A stretch of DNA of 64,000 nt, from assembly GCA_012845835.1 (NCBI GenBank), contig JABAKD010000012.1, positions 13,803,195 to 13,867,194 on the forward strand. Reading direction: 5' to 3'. Numbering within the stretch: the stretch's first letter is position 1; each line of letters begins with the position of its first letter. The notes beneath the pieces were generated by a model that saw only the letters and a program-made list of their open reading frames with translations, did no database searches and was not told where the DNA came from. The translations under genes were made by a program, and so were the position numbers. This DNA comes from Undaria pinnatifida (Eukaryota; Sar; Phaeophyceae; Laminariales; Alariaceae). Below, piece after piece: positions 51,864-63,115 of the stretch.

Positions 51864-52900
51864 TGCGGGAGGGGGGGGAGGGGTCTGCTGCCGGTTGGCC
51901 TTCGTCGGCTACAGGAATGTTGTCGTGGAGGGCATGTACGGTGAGAACAGGGGGGGTGCAGGAGGGGTTTCATGGCAGGGTGATCAAGAATGGATAACGG
52001 CACCTTGGCTAGTGGGGGGGAAGAGGGTTCAAGAAGGTCGAAGAAACCTGATTTTAGTTTCTTGTTTTTTTGTGTGTTTTCGCTTTAGTTATTGGTTGTT
52101 TTGTGTTCGTTTTTGTGGTCCTCCGCCGGATGGGGCAAAATCAAAGATTATGCTCACAAAAGAATGGTTGGCGCCCGTCGGAGTGGAAAATTGCCGTGTC
52201 TCAAAGAAAATAATCGCGGGGAAGAATATTGACCATACGTCACCCGGTAGATGCCGAAGCGCCCAATGGACGCACCATGTTGACCCCGATAAGAGCTGGA
52301 GTGGACGAAAGCGAATTTGCCTGAGCACTGGCGCGCCGAATGTGGTACATGTCGCTCGTGGAACAGTCGTCGGGGGTGAATGCGGTGGCTCCGTCGGGGA
52401 CGTGGTAGTGGAAAAGGGCAAGCTCACCGAGGGTCAGCTGGAGGTGCTGGTGGGGAGAAGCATGGTATACGAGCGTCGCTCGAGGCGCATCCAGCTTCCC
52501 CGGCTAAGGAGAATCGGGTGCTGCATAGTTCCCGAAAGGAATACGCTCTCATGTCAAGGGAGGCTGTAAGGGAGTCGCCACCCAAAAGTTGTATGCTGAG
52601 TCAGATGGAAACTCTAGCAATCAAGGGGGTGCAACTGCCGAAACCGCCCCATGCACGAGGGACCGCGTGTCGCACGCGTCCGTCGCGACGCCGCAAGGCC
52701 TTCCGTTGTTCCACCGTGGCGGCGGTGATGAACGACTGGGGCGACCACGTATCCAAAAGAGCCACGGTGCCGTGGGTTGTAGTAGCGGTAGGGTCGACGT
52801 AGAGGAAGGAACCACTACTGTGCACTTTTATACTTGTCGTGATAGAAGAATCGTTGACTGTCAGAACGCCTCTTGAAATACAAGTTCCACGTTCGGGTAT
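51863..52900 (+). other. Open frames of unknown nature beside LINE L1
   Basis: Plus-strand frames 51895-52569 (224 codons), 52380-52802 and 52589-52876 overlap in three different frames with coding-like texture (for example VVEKGKLTEGQLEVLVGRSM; SNQGGATAETAPCTRDR; GRVDVEEGTTTVHFYTCRD). The pattern suggests a frameshifted gene relic or several exons. No family recognised. Confidence 0.3.
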
Positions 52901-53009
52901 TGACGACCGGGAAGGAGGCATCGTATAACATGCAAAAGAGCACACCCGTTGCCATGAATTTCAGGACCGATTCCTCACAAAACCAAGGGGGGAGCGGGGA
53001 GGGGGGGGC

Positions 53010-53225
53010 GGGCGGGCGCTCATTTCATGCATAGTCGTAGTCTTAGACCATCCACTCTCGCTTACCTGCAATGCCGGGATTGGAGCACGTCGGCTTTTTC
53101 ACCGACCAGACAGACAGCACGTGCGACAAAAAAACGCCGAAGCGCCGTGGTGTGTTCGGTGGGTTGCATGAAGGGCGAACAGCATCCTACTCAGGAGCAC
53201 TCGTGAGGCGGCCTTAGGGATAGGG
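53010..53225 (-). mobile_element. LINE-related short element S2
   Basis: Minus strand: CACCGACCAG complement order, CCGACGTGCTCCAATCCCGG, GGTCTAAGACTACGACTATG, AAATGAGCGCCC and a C-rich tail (the GGGGGGGCGGGCGGGCG tract at 53000-53020). Confidence 0.65.
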
Positions 53226-53789
53226 TGGGGGCGCACGCAATGAAAACGGTCACTTGGGGGGTGATGTCGTCGACACAATTGCCATAGACGCGTCGCTCGG
53301 CGCTCGCACTCTCCGCGTTGTCGAAAAAAACATCCTCGCATACCGTCCGAGGGAGTATGGCGCGCAATCTTGCGTTCTACGCTGCTAAAAATTGAAGTAC
53401 GCTGCAGCAGCTGTGAGATCGAAGATTTCCTTGATCGCGCGTGTTTTTACGGGGGGTGTGTCTCCATTACGGACATAGGTCGGCGACTCCCCTTAGCACT
53501 ACAGTGTTGCTTGTACCAGGGTCAACAGGGTGATGTTAATCAATCAGAGCACGGAAACTATTAATTTTAAAACCCGATTTGAGAGGGGGGGAATCTGACG
53601 GCTGTAGAAATATGAATATATACGGCAGGTAGGTCGTGGCTGTGGCGGGTACGGTGGAGACTGGGGTAAAATGGCTGACAGAGAATGCGTTGGAGATGGA
53701 AAGAGGATGGAGGTGGCCAAGCCGAGAATTAGGTGATTGCCGTGGGAGGCGATCGCTTCTCCTGCGGATACAGTTGTCAGTGGGAGAGA

Positions 53790-54015
53790 CTCGGGAGGAG
53801 GGGGGGGGGGGGGGGGGGGGGAGGGCTTATAGCATGCATGTTCGTAGTCTTAAGACCATAGACCTTGGACCCCATCAATGCCGAGACGGAGCACGTCAGG
53901 TTTTCTCCGACCAGTCAGATTTTTCCTGCACCAAGCTCGAAGCGCCGTAAGGTGTTCGGCGAGTCACATTAAGGGTGACCCGCATCCTATTAGGAATCGC
54001 TTGTGAGGCGAAATT
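53790..54015 (-). mobile_element. LINE-related short element S2 with long poly(C) tail
   Basis: Minus strand: CCTCACAAGCGATTCC, GACTCGCCGAACACCTTACG, GACGTGCTCCGTCTCGGC, GGTCTTAAGACTACGAACAT, then about 24 C (poly(G) at 53798-53821 on the plus strand). Confidence 0.75.
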
Positions 54016-54146
54016 CGACACCTTGCGCGTATGTTCTTGCACGCAGAGGGCACCTTCGAATTGATTAATGATTGTCTTGCGTGGCCAATGCAAGAGAGAT
54101 ATACGAGGTACCTCCCTGCGACATGCAGACTACGTCTTAGACGAGG

Positions 54147-54893
54147 TTGGCCATCCTTGACGTGGATGGGCGGGATGAGCATGGAGGAACCGTGAGGCAG
54201 CCAGGAGCAGAAGATCAGGTTAAAAATGTTTTCATTATCCAGTATTATGCACTTGCAAGCGAAGAAGCAAAGAAGCAAGAGGGGGCTTCGGATTCTCCCA
54301 TACTCCAGGGCCCCAAAAGTCATCCAGGATATTTGCTCGCATCCTTCGGGGAAAACGTAAAACCCATCGCCATCATCGCCATCATCGCCATCATCGCCAT
54401 CATCGCCATCATCGCCATCATCGCCATCTCCGTAGAACATTTGCAGTCATGCGAAACAGATGCATCAGACTCTGCTACGAGTACGACTAATATCCACATG
54501 CGGCGCGGGGGTGGTGGTGGGCCGTGCTTGCGGTTCAGCGGTGTAGCTGAACCCGATTGCAGCAGACCAGCAGACCAGGATAGCATCCTTACCCTGTGGA
54601 GGGTGGTTGGAGGTATATCAACCTCCCTGACATTGATTCTTGTTGCTCGGGATGTGATTCACCCTTGCACCCGCAATGCACGGGTGGTACTCCCCCAAAT
54701 CGTTCCAGACATTTCAGGGCAATCAATTTGGAAAATGTACTACGTACCGCCATGGGACATGTTGAGGCTCTCTAACACGGTTGCGGAGGTCCGGCAAGAT
54801 GTACACTTAGAGGGTTTTGGCGGCCAAATTTTATATACAAGAGGGCTTCGCCAGCGGCCTAGGAAGGGCCGCCACCGAAGCTATGGCCCGTAA
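54147..54893 (+). CDS. Unidentified coding region, probably several exons
   Basis: Open for 248 codons, but the central part is a 9-bp repeat (ATCGCCATC, 54364-54431) encoding Ile-Ala-Ile. The last 100 codons look genuine: IVPDISGQSIWKMYYVPPWD, LRLSNTVAEVRQDVHLEGFG. In the next frame the sequence continues GFASGLGRAATEAMA up to GTAAGC at 54890, a strong donor. With the exon at 55113-55190 this suggests a plus-strand gene ending near 55.2 kb. Function unknown. Confidence 0.35.
   Translation: MAILDVDGRDEHGGTVRQPGAEDQVKNVFIIQYYALASEEAKKQEGASDSPILQGPKSHPGYLLASFGENVKPIAIIAIIAIIAIIAIIAIIAISVEHLQSCETDASDSATSTTNIHMRRGGGGGPCLRFSGVAEPDCSRPADQDSILTLWRVVGGISTSLTLILVARDVIHPCTRNARVVLPQIVPDISGQSIWKMYYVPPWDMLRLSNTVAEVRQDVHLEGFGGQILYTRGLRQRPRKGRHRSYGP
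54364..54431. repeat. 9-bp minisatellite ATCGCCATC
   Basis: Seven to eight exact tandem units. Confidence 0.95.
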
Positions 54894-55112
54894 GCAACGA
54901 TACAAAAGCAAACGTCACCAACCGCAAAACGGCAGTTTACGATCCCAAAGGTCTGCTAAAAATAATCGACGCAGCTGTTACGAATCGTGCCCTAGTGCAG
55001 CGAGGTCTAGAGTCAAGGAGAGACAGACAAGGATATCTAGCCTAGTAGCGTCGCTGGATCCACACTATGTCTGTTGCACGCCTGAGATATTGATAATGAC
55101 TGACCTCCGCAG

Positions 55113-55190
55113 GACCGATACGACCGAGTCCAGAGGGCGCTTGTACGTTCCTCGGGGGAAGAAAGCAACTCCCCTGTGCAGGTGGTCAAG
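55113..55190 (+). CDS. Small exon near the 3' end of an unidentified gene
   Basis: CTCCGCAG acceptor, 26 codons in one frame (DRYDRVQRALVRSSGEES.. then VQVVK), and GTATGA donor at 55191. Next candidate acceptor TATTTGCAG at 55246 is followed in phase by GGT CCA TGA, a possible stop. The short 57-bp intron is unlike the others here, so the termination could instead be the TGA at 55194-55196 with no splice. The same gene may include 54590-54889. Confidence 0.45.
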
Positions 55191-55734
55191 GTATGAAGTC
55201 TCCCAAGAAAGTAGTGTGTAGATGGTAACGCGATTGCTTATTTGCAGGGTCCATGAATGTGAACCCAAGGAATTGTGTCCGGGTGGGGCAGCCACACCCG
55301 ACTTAGGGAGGGGTCGTAAAAAGCGTGGCCCCTACTATCACGAAAACGCCTCTGTCATAGTAACTCGTAAAATTGTCGAGGAACCGTAACACATCCCTGC
55401 CGCAATGTTCGAATCCCTGGCGCAATGAGTTACCATTAACTGAGACAGATGCAGAACAAGTGTTTTCCATGAACGCAGTGGGGTCGCTGCCGATGCAGTG
55501 ACTCTGATAAGCGCCGATCGATGTCATACAACATACAACACATCCGACACAGTTTCATATGGTAAATTAAATCACCTCAATGGTAATATGATCCGCCCTA
55601 TCCTAGGAAAACGATTACATGTACACACCCGAATATGTCCCCGTCAACATCTCTTGTCCCACAATTATTAATTCGACGCGATCATCGCGTTTTCTTGCCT
55701 CCTCTCGTCGACTCGAGTCGACGCAGGGAGGGAA

Positions 55735-55800
55735 GAAAGTGCCAATCGTTTCGCGATAAAAATGAAGGCGCGTGTCGTAGTGGGGAGGGGGGAGAAGAGC
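55735..55800 (+). mobile_element. Possible fragment of SINE S1
   Basis: CGCGATAAAAATGAAGGCGCG followed by a G-rich block and GAGAAGAG, as in the 3' half of S1 at 6040-6080. Too short to be sure. Confidence 0.35.
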
Positions 55801-55957
55801 CTGCTAAGTGACCCCGGATCTGAGTTAAAACTATCAAGAGGGAGAAAGACAAAGAAAAATCGCGAAGAAAATTGATGGGGTGAGCCAAACGAAAAGGGTT
55901 GGATCATACCAGTTGGATTATGTTATATAATCTGGGTGTGTCCTTCACATTAATCTG

Positions 55958-56230
55958 ATGCTGCCACCCGTCTACATCGAGCACAACCAGTGTCCGTGGC
56001 GATGCTTCAGAAACGAGCTTTGTGGTCACAAACCACAAACCAACTACGAGACAGAGATACACATTGCAAATACAGCAAGGGGGTTTGTCCATGCCATGCC
56101 AACCGCCATGAAGATGCGGCAAAAAAAGATGCAGGCCAGCACACCAGGCTACTTGCAACAAAAAGGGAAAAACAATAAAAGAAAAAGAAAACGATCAGCA
56201 CATAGTCTAGTAAGAAAACAACCAGTCTAG
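55958..56230 (+). CDS. Unidentified short open frame, basic C-terminus
   Basis: About 90 codons with mixed composition (HNQCPWRCFRNELCGHKPQT) and a Lys/Arg-rich end (KGKNNKRKRKRS). The opposite strand is also partly open (PRTLVVLDVDGWQHQINVK). No domain, and strand not certain. Confidence 0.25.
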   Translation: MLPPVYIEHNQCPWRCFRNELCGHKPQTNYETEIHIANTARGFVHAMPTAMKMRQKKMQASTPGYLQQKGKNNKRKRKRSAHSLVRKQPV

Positions 56231-56639
56231 ACTATTAAGGAAAAACAATTTGCAACAAAAAGGAGAACAATAGTCTAGAGGACGGCACAATAAAAATGAA
56301 AAAAGCACAACCAACCGCCAGCCAGCAACTGGCAGCAAAGCAGATGAAGCCATCCGACCAACGGAGCACAATCATAGCCAGCGAGCAATGAATAGCAACA
56401 AAGCAGATGAAGCCATCCAACCAACCAACGTTGGGGGCAGCAACCATATTGGGTCTTGAATGACCCTACTGATGTATGTAGGTCCTGCGTAGGAGCGTTT
56501 CCGTTTGGTCCATCACCTGCGCACTGCTTCTGACGACAGCAATGAGTGGTGCCCTTACCATCGTCATCCTCGCTTTCGTACCCAAATACAAAAAAAAACC
56601 GATATGGTTGTTGTTGTTGTTGTTGTTGCTGTTTTAATG

Positions 56640-57480
56640 TTACTGGTTAAGGTTATTAGTGGGGTAGTAGTCCGTTTGACCACTTGCAAAAGGTTAACCA
56701 ATAGCTTACCCAAATTAAGCCTTATAACACTCTCCCCCCCTGACAGCTGGATAGCAGGTCGGCCGGATATACGGCGGACCTCTGTCAATATCCAAGCCGT
56801 TTCATTCCCTTGGTATACCTGGGAGAGTATTTTTCAAGTTCGACATGGGGAAAGTCTGAAAAGTTTATTATTGTGGATGGTGGGGATCGAACCCACGACA
56901 CAAAAAACCCATGGTCTGTCGACGACGCCATTTGTAAATGTATTAGTGGGGTATTAGTCCGTTTGACCACTTGCAAAAGGTTAACCAATAGCTTACCCAA
57001 ACTAAGCCTTATGACACTCTCCCCCCCCCGAGACGGCGGGATAGCAGGTCGGCCGGATATACGGGCGGACCTGTTATTTATCCAAACTAAGCCTTATAAC
57101 ACTCTCCCCCCCTGAAACGGCGGGATAGCAGGTCGGCCGGATATACGGGCGGACCTGTCAATATATCCAAGCCGTTTCATTCCCTGGGGTACCAGGGAGA
57201 GTATCTTTCAAGTTCGACATGGGGAAAATCTGGAAAGTTTATTATTGTGGATGGTGGGGATCGAACCCACGACCAAAAAACCCATGGTCTGTCGACGACG
57301 CCATTTGTTAAGGTTATTAGTGGGGTAGTAGTCCGTTTGACCACTTGCAAAAGGTTAACTAATAGCTTACCCAAATTAAGCCTTATGACACTCTCCCCCC
57401 CCCGAAACGGCGGGATAGCAGGTCGGCCGGATATACGGGCGGACCTGTTATTTATCCAAACTAAGCCTTATAACATTAAC
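56640..57480 (-). mobile_element. Array of tRNA-headed SINE-like elements, family S3
   Basis: Three tandem minus-strand units. Heads at 56942-56870 and 57310-57240 carry TGGCGTCGTCG (A-box-like) and GGTTCGATCCC (perfect B-box) 35-40 bp apart. The bodies share TTTCCCCATGTCGAACTTG, GAATGAAACGGCTTGG, GGTCCGCCCGTATATCCGGC, GACCTGCTATCCCGCCGT and CAAGTGGTCAAACGGACTA. The middle unit has an internal 90-bp duplication; the right-most unit (57480-57311) lacks its head. The 7-bp acceptor stem cannot be formed from the flanks, so these are not tRNA genes. Confidence 0.7.
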
Positions 57481-57692
57481 CCACCACACCTCCACTTTCA
57501 CGTATTTATTTTCCATTTTTTCATACATACACACCGTGTGTCTCAACAATGGTATTTTGCTATTCAGCGCTAGCTGGCGTGCTGGCGTGTCCTTCAGTTC
57601 CGCGGACCGGTGACAGCGATAGCGCGAGCTGTCCCTACCGGCGGTCCCCGTTACTACTCCGGCAGCACAGGCTGCCTGCGTTTTTTTTTTTT

Positions 57693-57993
57693 TTGTCGCA
57701 CATGCTTCTACTTTCCAGCTTCCGCACAAGCCGTGGTCACAGGTGTCGTCCCTTCTGCCCCACGGTTCTTGCCTTCAATTTGTATCGCGCATAGGGTTCG
57801 GCAATCCCACTGCTCGTCGATTTTTCATCTCGAGTGTTGCTAACTCACGCTCGCGCGCTTTCCGCACGTAAATTTGTGCGCAAGAGAAAGTCCCCACGAA
57901 TTTATACGAGTATGCACTCGGGGGGATTTGATCTCACGAAACTGACCTATATCAGGCTCGAGGATAACCTGATACGCCACCGGGGCGACCGGC
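57693..57993 (-). mobile_element. tRNA-derived SINE, family S1
   Basis: Full-length minus-strand copy: 3' part GACCACGGCTTG, GCGATACAAATTGAAGGCAA, and 5' head GGTCGCCCCGGTGGCGTATC. It is preceded on the plus strand by a T14 run at 57680, its A-rich tail. Confidence 0.9.
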
Positions 57994-58589
57994 ATTTTAT
58001 ACGGATGCTTGACTATGTCAACCCGACCTGAGCCAAAAACGAAGCTAATAGTCAATCAAGCAACAACAACAGCAACAACAGCAACAACAAAGCAGATGAT
58101 ACCACTAGCTAGACACCACACAGCCGGCGTCGAGGCAGCACCCAGACTGGATCCCAAAATGCAACTACTAGATAGAGGGTTAGGAGCATTGCTGCCTCGT
58201 GTGTCCTCTACTTGCTGTTTCTTCGACGGTGGCGTCCATACCGACATCATCGCCTAAAAAGAAACAAGGAAAGGGTAAAAGGAAACAGAAAGGGCCAAGC
58301 AACGGGGAAAGTACATAAACACATACCGGTGCCAGGTACCAGGTAAGAAATACATAAATAAGCAAATTGACGAAGAAAGGGATGAATGGGAAAAAAAGAG
58401 GAAAACCGGCGTAGCAACAACCCGCATATCGAAGGTGGTGGTGGTGTTACCGCGGTATCTGAGGACACTGCACCCGCGAGGGGGGTGAAGCACTGCGCAC
58501 TTAATCCAAAGAACAATAACAAACACAACAAGGCAGTCGCACTAGCTTGAGGTTACGTAGACACGTTCTCCCGATACTACTAATAGTCG

Positions 58590-60240
58590 GCATGGTGCCG
58601 TGCTATACACTGTCTGCTGTCTCCTTGCTCTCTTCAACAACAACAACAGCGGTTTCCCTGCTCCCCCTACCCCCTGTTCGGCCTTGTGCGTCACGCATCC
58701 GGGCTGCGCGGCGCTCCGAGCTATTGTCCTCATCTACGTGGCACCTGGCCATGAACCGTTCGGCTGCTTCGAGGACCCCCCGATACCACTTCTTTCACAC
58801 CTTATTTGTTGCATGGACCCACAGAGTACGGTTTCAACTCCAAACTGGCGCGGGGCGGCTTCCGTGGAGCCTTCAGTGGTTCGCAAAACGGCGAGGTCGT
58901 CTCTCAGGGTGTTCTGAGCCAGTTGTTCGGTGGCCCACCTGTGATCCCGGTTTTATTCCGCCGGTTATCTGCGCAAACATCAGACTACGACTGCTGTGTG
59001 TGGGTAATCGCTCCTTGCTTTGTCGTGCCATTGCCCCAGCGAAAAAGAGTCACCGTTTCCGTATGCACGAGCGTTTCGATGGCTGTGGGTAATCGCCCCT
59101 TGTTTTGCCGTACGCAGCGTTGTTACCTCAGCGAAAAAGAGCCACCGTTTCCGGTTGGTCGTTTCGATGCCCTCGCTTGAGGGCCTCGGCTTACGAGAGG
59201 TTGTGTGGTCGGCACGGCGCTGGATGCCAAGTACTCGTCGTATCACTTCGAGGTGCGCTTTTCGATGCTCGTCATAGTGAGTCACGTTGAAGGTCCACAT
59301 CACACCCATCCGCACAGCAGGGTCTCAATCACGTCGGCCTTCACAGCAGGCGGACCTCCAGCCTGAGCCGTGCGGTCGGCATATCGTACAGTACATATAA
59401 TAGCTCTGCACCCAGCCGCTTGTAGCATGCCCTCATGAGTCGGACCCGTCGCTTGATCTCCATCATGAGGTCAGCGTCTTCGTGGATAACAACGCCGCCG
59501 AGGGATATAAACTGCACCATCATTGATTTATTGTCTGTTCATGCCTCTGTCCCGCTGCTTGGGTGTCCTACATTATTATTGTGTTTTTTTAACCAGCAAA
59601 TCGCAATTCTACCCCTAACCCTAACTCTGACCCACACGAAAAACTATACTACCGGTCGAAGTGCTCCCTATTGGCATCACCGGGGTAGGCTGATTGGAAA
59701 TGTCAAGTGATGTGTATCACTGCATGCGCTGCTTTGATGGCGAACGTTGGAGCCTGGGATCCAAGGTCCCGCGTTTGCACTACTACTAGCAGCATGGTCT
59801 CCGTCCCCTTTCCGAAACAGTGAGGCCTGCTACTTCGAAGACCGTTACGAAAAACTGCTATAATTTTAGCAAGACCTTCTCTGCCGATTTCGAGACAATC
59901 CAATGCCGGCGTCGTCGGCGTAAAGCATGCGGCCCCACACGGCTCTCCGCACGCAGGCCAGCGGTTCCTCGACTCTCCCATCCCCATCGTCATCGAGGTG
60001 GACGTACTAGGTTGTGCGCGATGCCTTCGTCCTCGCTGAAGCGAACGACGACAACGTGTAGTAATGCAGCGGCGAAGAACACGTTAAACAGCAACGGCGA
60101 CGTCACCAAAAAGCCGTGCCGAAACGTGACGTTAGTAAACCGCTCTGAGTGCTCCCCGTCCTCCGTATGCGCGCGAGCCCGCATGCCATCGTACGCATTA
60201 TATATTATTCTTGTTCATGATGAGCCAGCCTAGCCGTATG
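58590..60240 (-). mobile_element. LINE L2 relic: non-LTR reverse transcriptase
   Basis: Minus strand from 60240 to 58590, in broken frames: EDGEHSERF and SPLLFNVFFAAALLHVVVVR (RT palm after the conserved QGxxxSPLLF), EIGREGLAKIIAVFRNG and KGTETMLL (after the degraded ADD motif), LGGVVIHEDADLMMEIKRRV, CYKRLGAELL, HLEVIRRVLGIQRRADHTT, RKRWLFFAE, then near the end KWYRGVLEAAERFMARCHVD and ERRAAR. Different sequence and C-terminus from L1, so a second family. The catalytic motif region is frameshifted; inactive. Confidence 0.85.
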
Positions 60241-60654
60241 ACACGTGGTTGTTGGAAGAACATGAATTGATCCACGCACCAAGTTCACATTTTGAAATTA
60301 ACACCTGGTACTCTCTTTATTGATGCATTCAATAATCTGCAGAACAAGATATGAATGTGATCTCGAACGAATGTTTCAACTCTTTAGATATTCAGACCTC
60401 AATACTGACACCAAGACGATAAAAAAACTTTATTATTCCGATCCACAATCGAGCTCGTGCCCTGATGAGATCGCCTGGATGGCGCGTTTTTGAGGCGCAT
60501 GCAGAAGGAAATGAGCCTTTTTTCGACTGCCATGAGCATGACCCACGGCACCCCAGGTCCTCTGGCGACCACAACATACATGTAGATAGACTCTTTGGCC
60601 TAGCCATAGACTGCCACCTCTCACACCAGTTCTGCAGGTTTGCCTGAAGGGTAG

Positions 60655-60855
60655 TTTTTGTTTTTTTTTCATCTTCCGAGAGATCCGGGTAATAAAAGCT
60701 TAGACTAAGCTTCATGGACTACACTTTCGTTGGTGTACCAGTTTTTGTCCATCTGCAGAACGCAGACTTGATGTTAACCTCGCCCCTTCCGTTTAGTCAA
60801 CACCTTGGACTTGGCGGCCTTCTTCGGCTGAACCCTATAGACTAAGGTCAAGTGG
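60655..60855 (-). repeat. Dispersed repeat with Lys-rich coding tail, copy 2
   Basis: Partner of 1610-1815 at the other end of the window: shares GTTAACCTCGCCCCTTC, TTTAGTCAACACCTTGGACT, GGCCTTCTTCGGC and the ATCCGGGTAA..AAGCTT block, with a T-run at the same edge. Minus-strand tail PKKAAKSKVLTKRKGRG. Confidence 0.5.
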
Positions 60856-60867
60856 TAGAATGTCGGC

Positions 60868-61060
60868 TGATGCGCCAAGTCGGCACTACTACAACAGCTG
60901 CGCTGCTGTTGTAGTCAGCAATGAAGCGCCAAGCCAGTCCTGCTACTACTGCTGCTGCCGTTGTCGTAGTCAGTAATGATGAAGCGCCAAGTCAGTACTA
61001 CTACTGCTGCTGTTTTTGTAGTCTGGTAGTCAGTAATGAAGCGCCAACTTAGTACTAACC
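60868..61060. repeat. About 70-bp tandem repeat with CTACTACTGCTGCTG
   Basis: Three units each with GTCAGNAATGAAGCGCCAA and a CTACTACTGCTGCTGTT-like inset. Confidence 0.8.
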
Positions 61061-63063
61061 ACAGTAGCTACATACTGCTGCTTGCTGCTGCTTCATTGTT
61101 TAGGTCGGCCGATTTGGGCAAAGACGTTTCAAGTTCGCCGTGAAACGACGACACGGCACGTTGTGTGTTGCAAGATGCATCCGAAAGAAAGCGTCGATTG
61201 ATCTGTAGACTAGCAAAAATGCACGAATGAATGCATGATGTCAGTTTCCGACTTGTTGTGCCGTCATCATATTAATGGTATTACCATAGTCTAGCGTATG
61301 TGTTTCCTTCAAAAATTAAGGTGTAGCGCGAACGATATAATATCTCAATATAGTACGCGTAGTACACGCGCTTTCGTCCCCAGTGTGCGGCTGCATTATT
61401 TCGGCCGGATGTGCGTGGGAAGAGGTTTACACACACCCCTGACAGGTCAGGAGCTAGCTCATCCACCGTGTATATTAGCTCACGCATTCAAAACACGTAC
61501 TACGTGCAGATGCCGTTCATTGCTAACCAATTTGAGCAACAGGAATGAACAATGCATCATGAAATGCGGCGCCAGCGGTATTCGTTGGCGTGTTTCCCTC
61601 CCCCACCCAGTGGTTCCCACACTTGAACGGAAATAATAATTTATAATTGCAAGGACTATGGGGGTAATAACGACGCCATTATTGTGATTGATGCTATTAA
61701 TAGAGAGGAAAAATGCCGTCGAAGCAAGTTGATTACGGGGGGAGCGGCCACCCGTGCGCGGCTACCCGGAGCAGCGTAGAAGTTCTCGAACACGATCGCA
61801 TCTGCTGTTCGCTATTATTATCATTTCTCGTGTTGTAAGTCGCTCACCCTTGGAGGTTGGTGGTGCATTTCTCGTTTTTCGTCGTTTATACCTTATACCA
61901 GGTCCCCCACCGAAAAGGTATAGTCTAACAACACGAAAAAAATCAAACGGTCTGTACATATCCGTCCAGACAGAGTAGTGCGTCTTTGGGTGCACCCAGC
62001 AGCACCATGCATTGAAGCTTCTTGGTATTATTCAAAGTATTACTGTACTGCACCCGTTAGGCCGTAACTTAACGAACATGCTGACAAAATAGTATATGTC
62101 ACAGCAACGTAACGGTGCCTAATCCACGTCCACATACGTACACATTGTTCACCCATCGCCATGGATGTTACTACCCCCCCCCCCCCCTTCGTCCACCCAC
62201 TTCCATCAAAAGTATAATATTTTCCTCGAAAAAAAAACATTTACTACGACGGCGCCCCGAAAAGACGACGTGCAGACTGATCTCAAGAACGAAAACGGAA
62301 CGAAAAAACCGAATAAAATCGAGTAAAAAAGCGTAACGTCGGCAAGCAAAGCTCAAATCAAGAACATGCAAAACGCAGGTGAAAATTCAAGATGCCCCAT
62401 CGACTGCCGCGACGCAGCTTCGGGGTTATTCTAGGGCCGTTCATGCCAAGAGGGAAAACACATAGACACAAAACAAAGAAAACAAACAGCCACCAACCGT
62501 TATCATACGAGTACCAAAAAAAATAATAAAAACAGTACGACCGAAAACGCCACCCCACGATACCAGTACATACTACACTGTCCACGCCACCCCAGACGAC
62601 AACAGACAGACGTACATACACCTGTCGGAGGCGTAGGGGAGGGGGGGAGGGGCATGGGAAAATCCCTCCCACGAACACCAGTAGTGTGGTGGTCGTGCGG
62701 GGCTACTACTGCTGCTACTGCTGCTACTGCTACTATGTGCCTCGATTGTTGTGGCTTTGCGCAAGCAAGTTTTTACATGTATCTTGCACAATGTGGCCGG
62801 GGCGGTGTGGTCAACACGGAGACCTTGTACGGTCAATCACAAAAAAATAAAAAATAAAAAAGTCAGTTTTCCACCCATGCTTCACTTACCGACCGTACCT
62901 ACGAATATTGTACTGCCGCTGGTTTCTACTACTGTTTTTCTGGCTCAGTCGCCCGGTGTCCCGTCTAAGCTTCTGCTGCTTCCCTATGAAAAAAAAACTC
63001 GGATCTTGCATGAAGCTCTCTCGCCAGCCTTGAAACATTCTCGAGGATAAATACAAGCCGTCA

Positions 63064-63115
63064 ACCCCCCCCCCCCTCTCCCCCCCCCCTTCCCCCCCCC
63101 CCCCCCCCCCCCCCG
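63064..63115. repeat. Poly(C) tract
   Basis: C-rich with short T interruptions, over 40 C. Confidence 0.95.

Noticed and set aside
56870-56942. tRNA gene on the minus strand, also at 57240-57310
   Set aside because: B-box and T-stem are perfect, but the acceptor stem fails (only about 3 of 7 pairs) and the unit is repeated with a long shared body. SINE-like.
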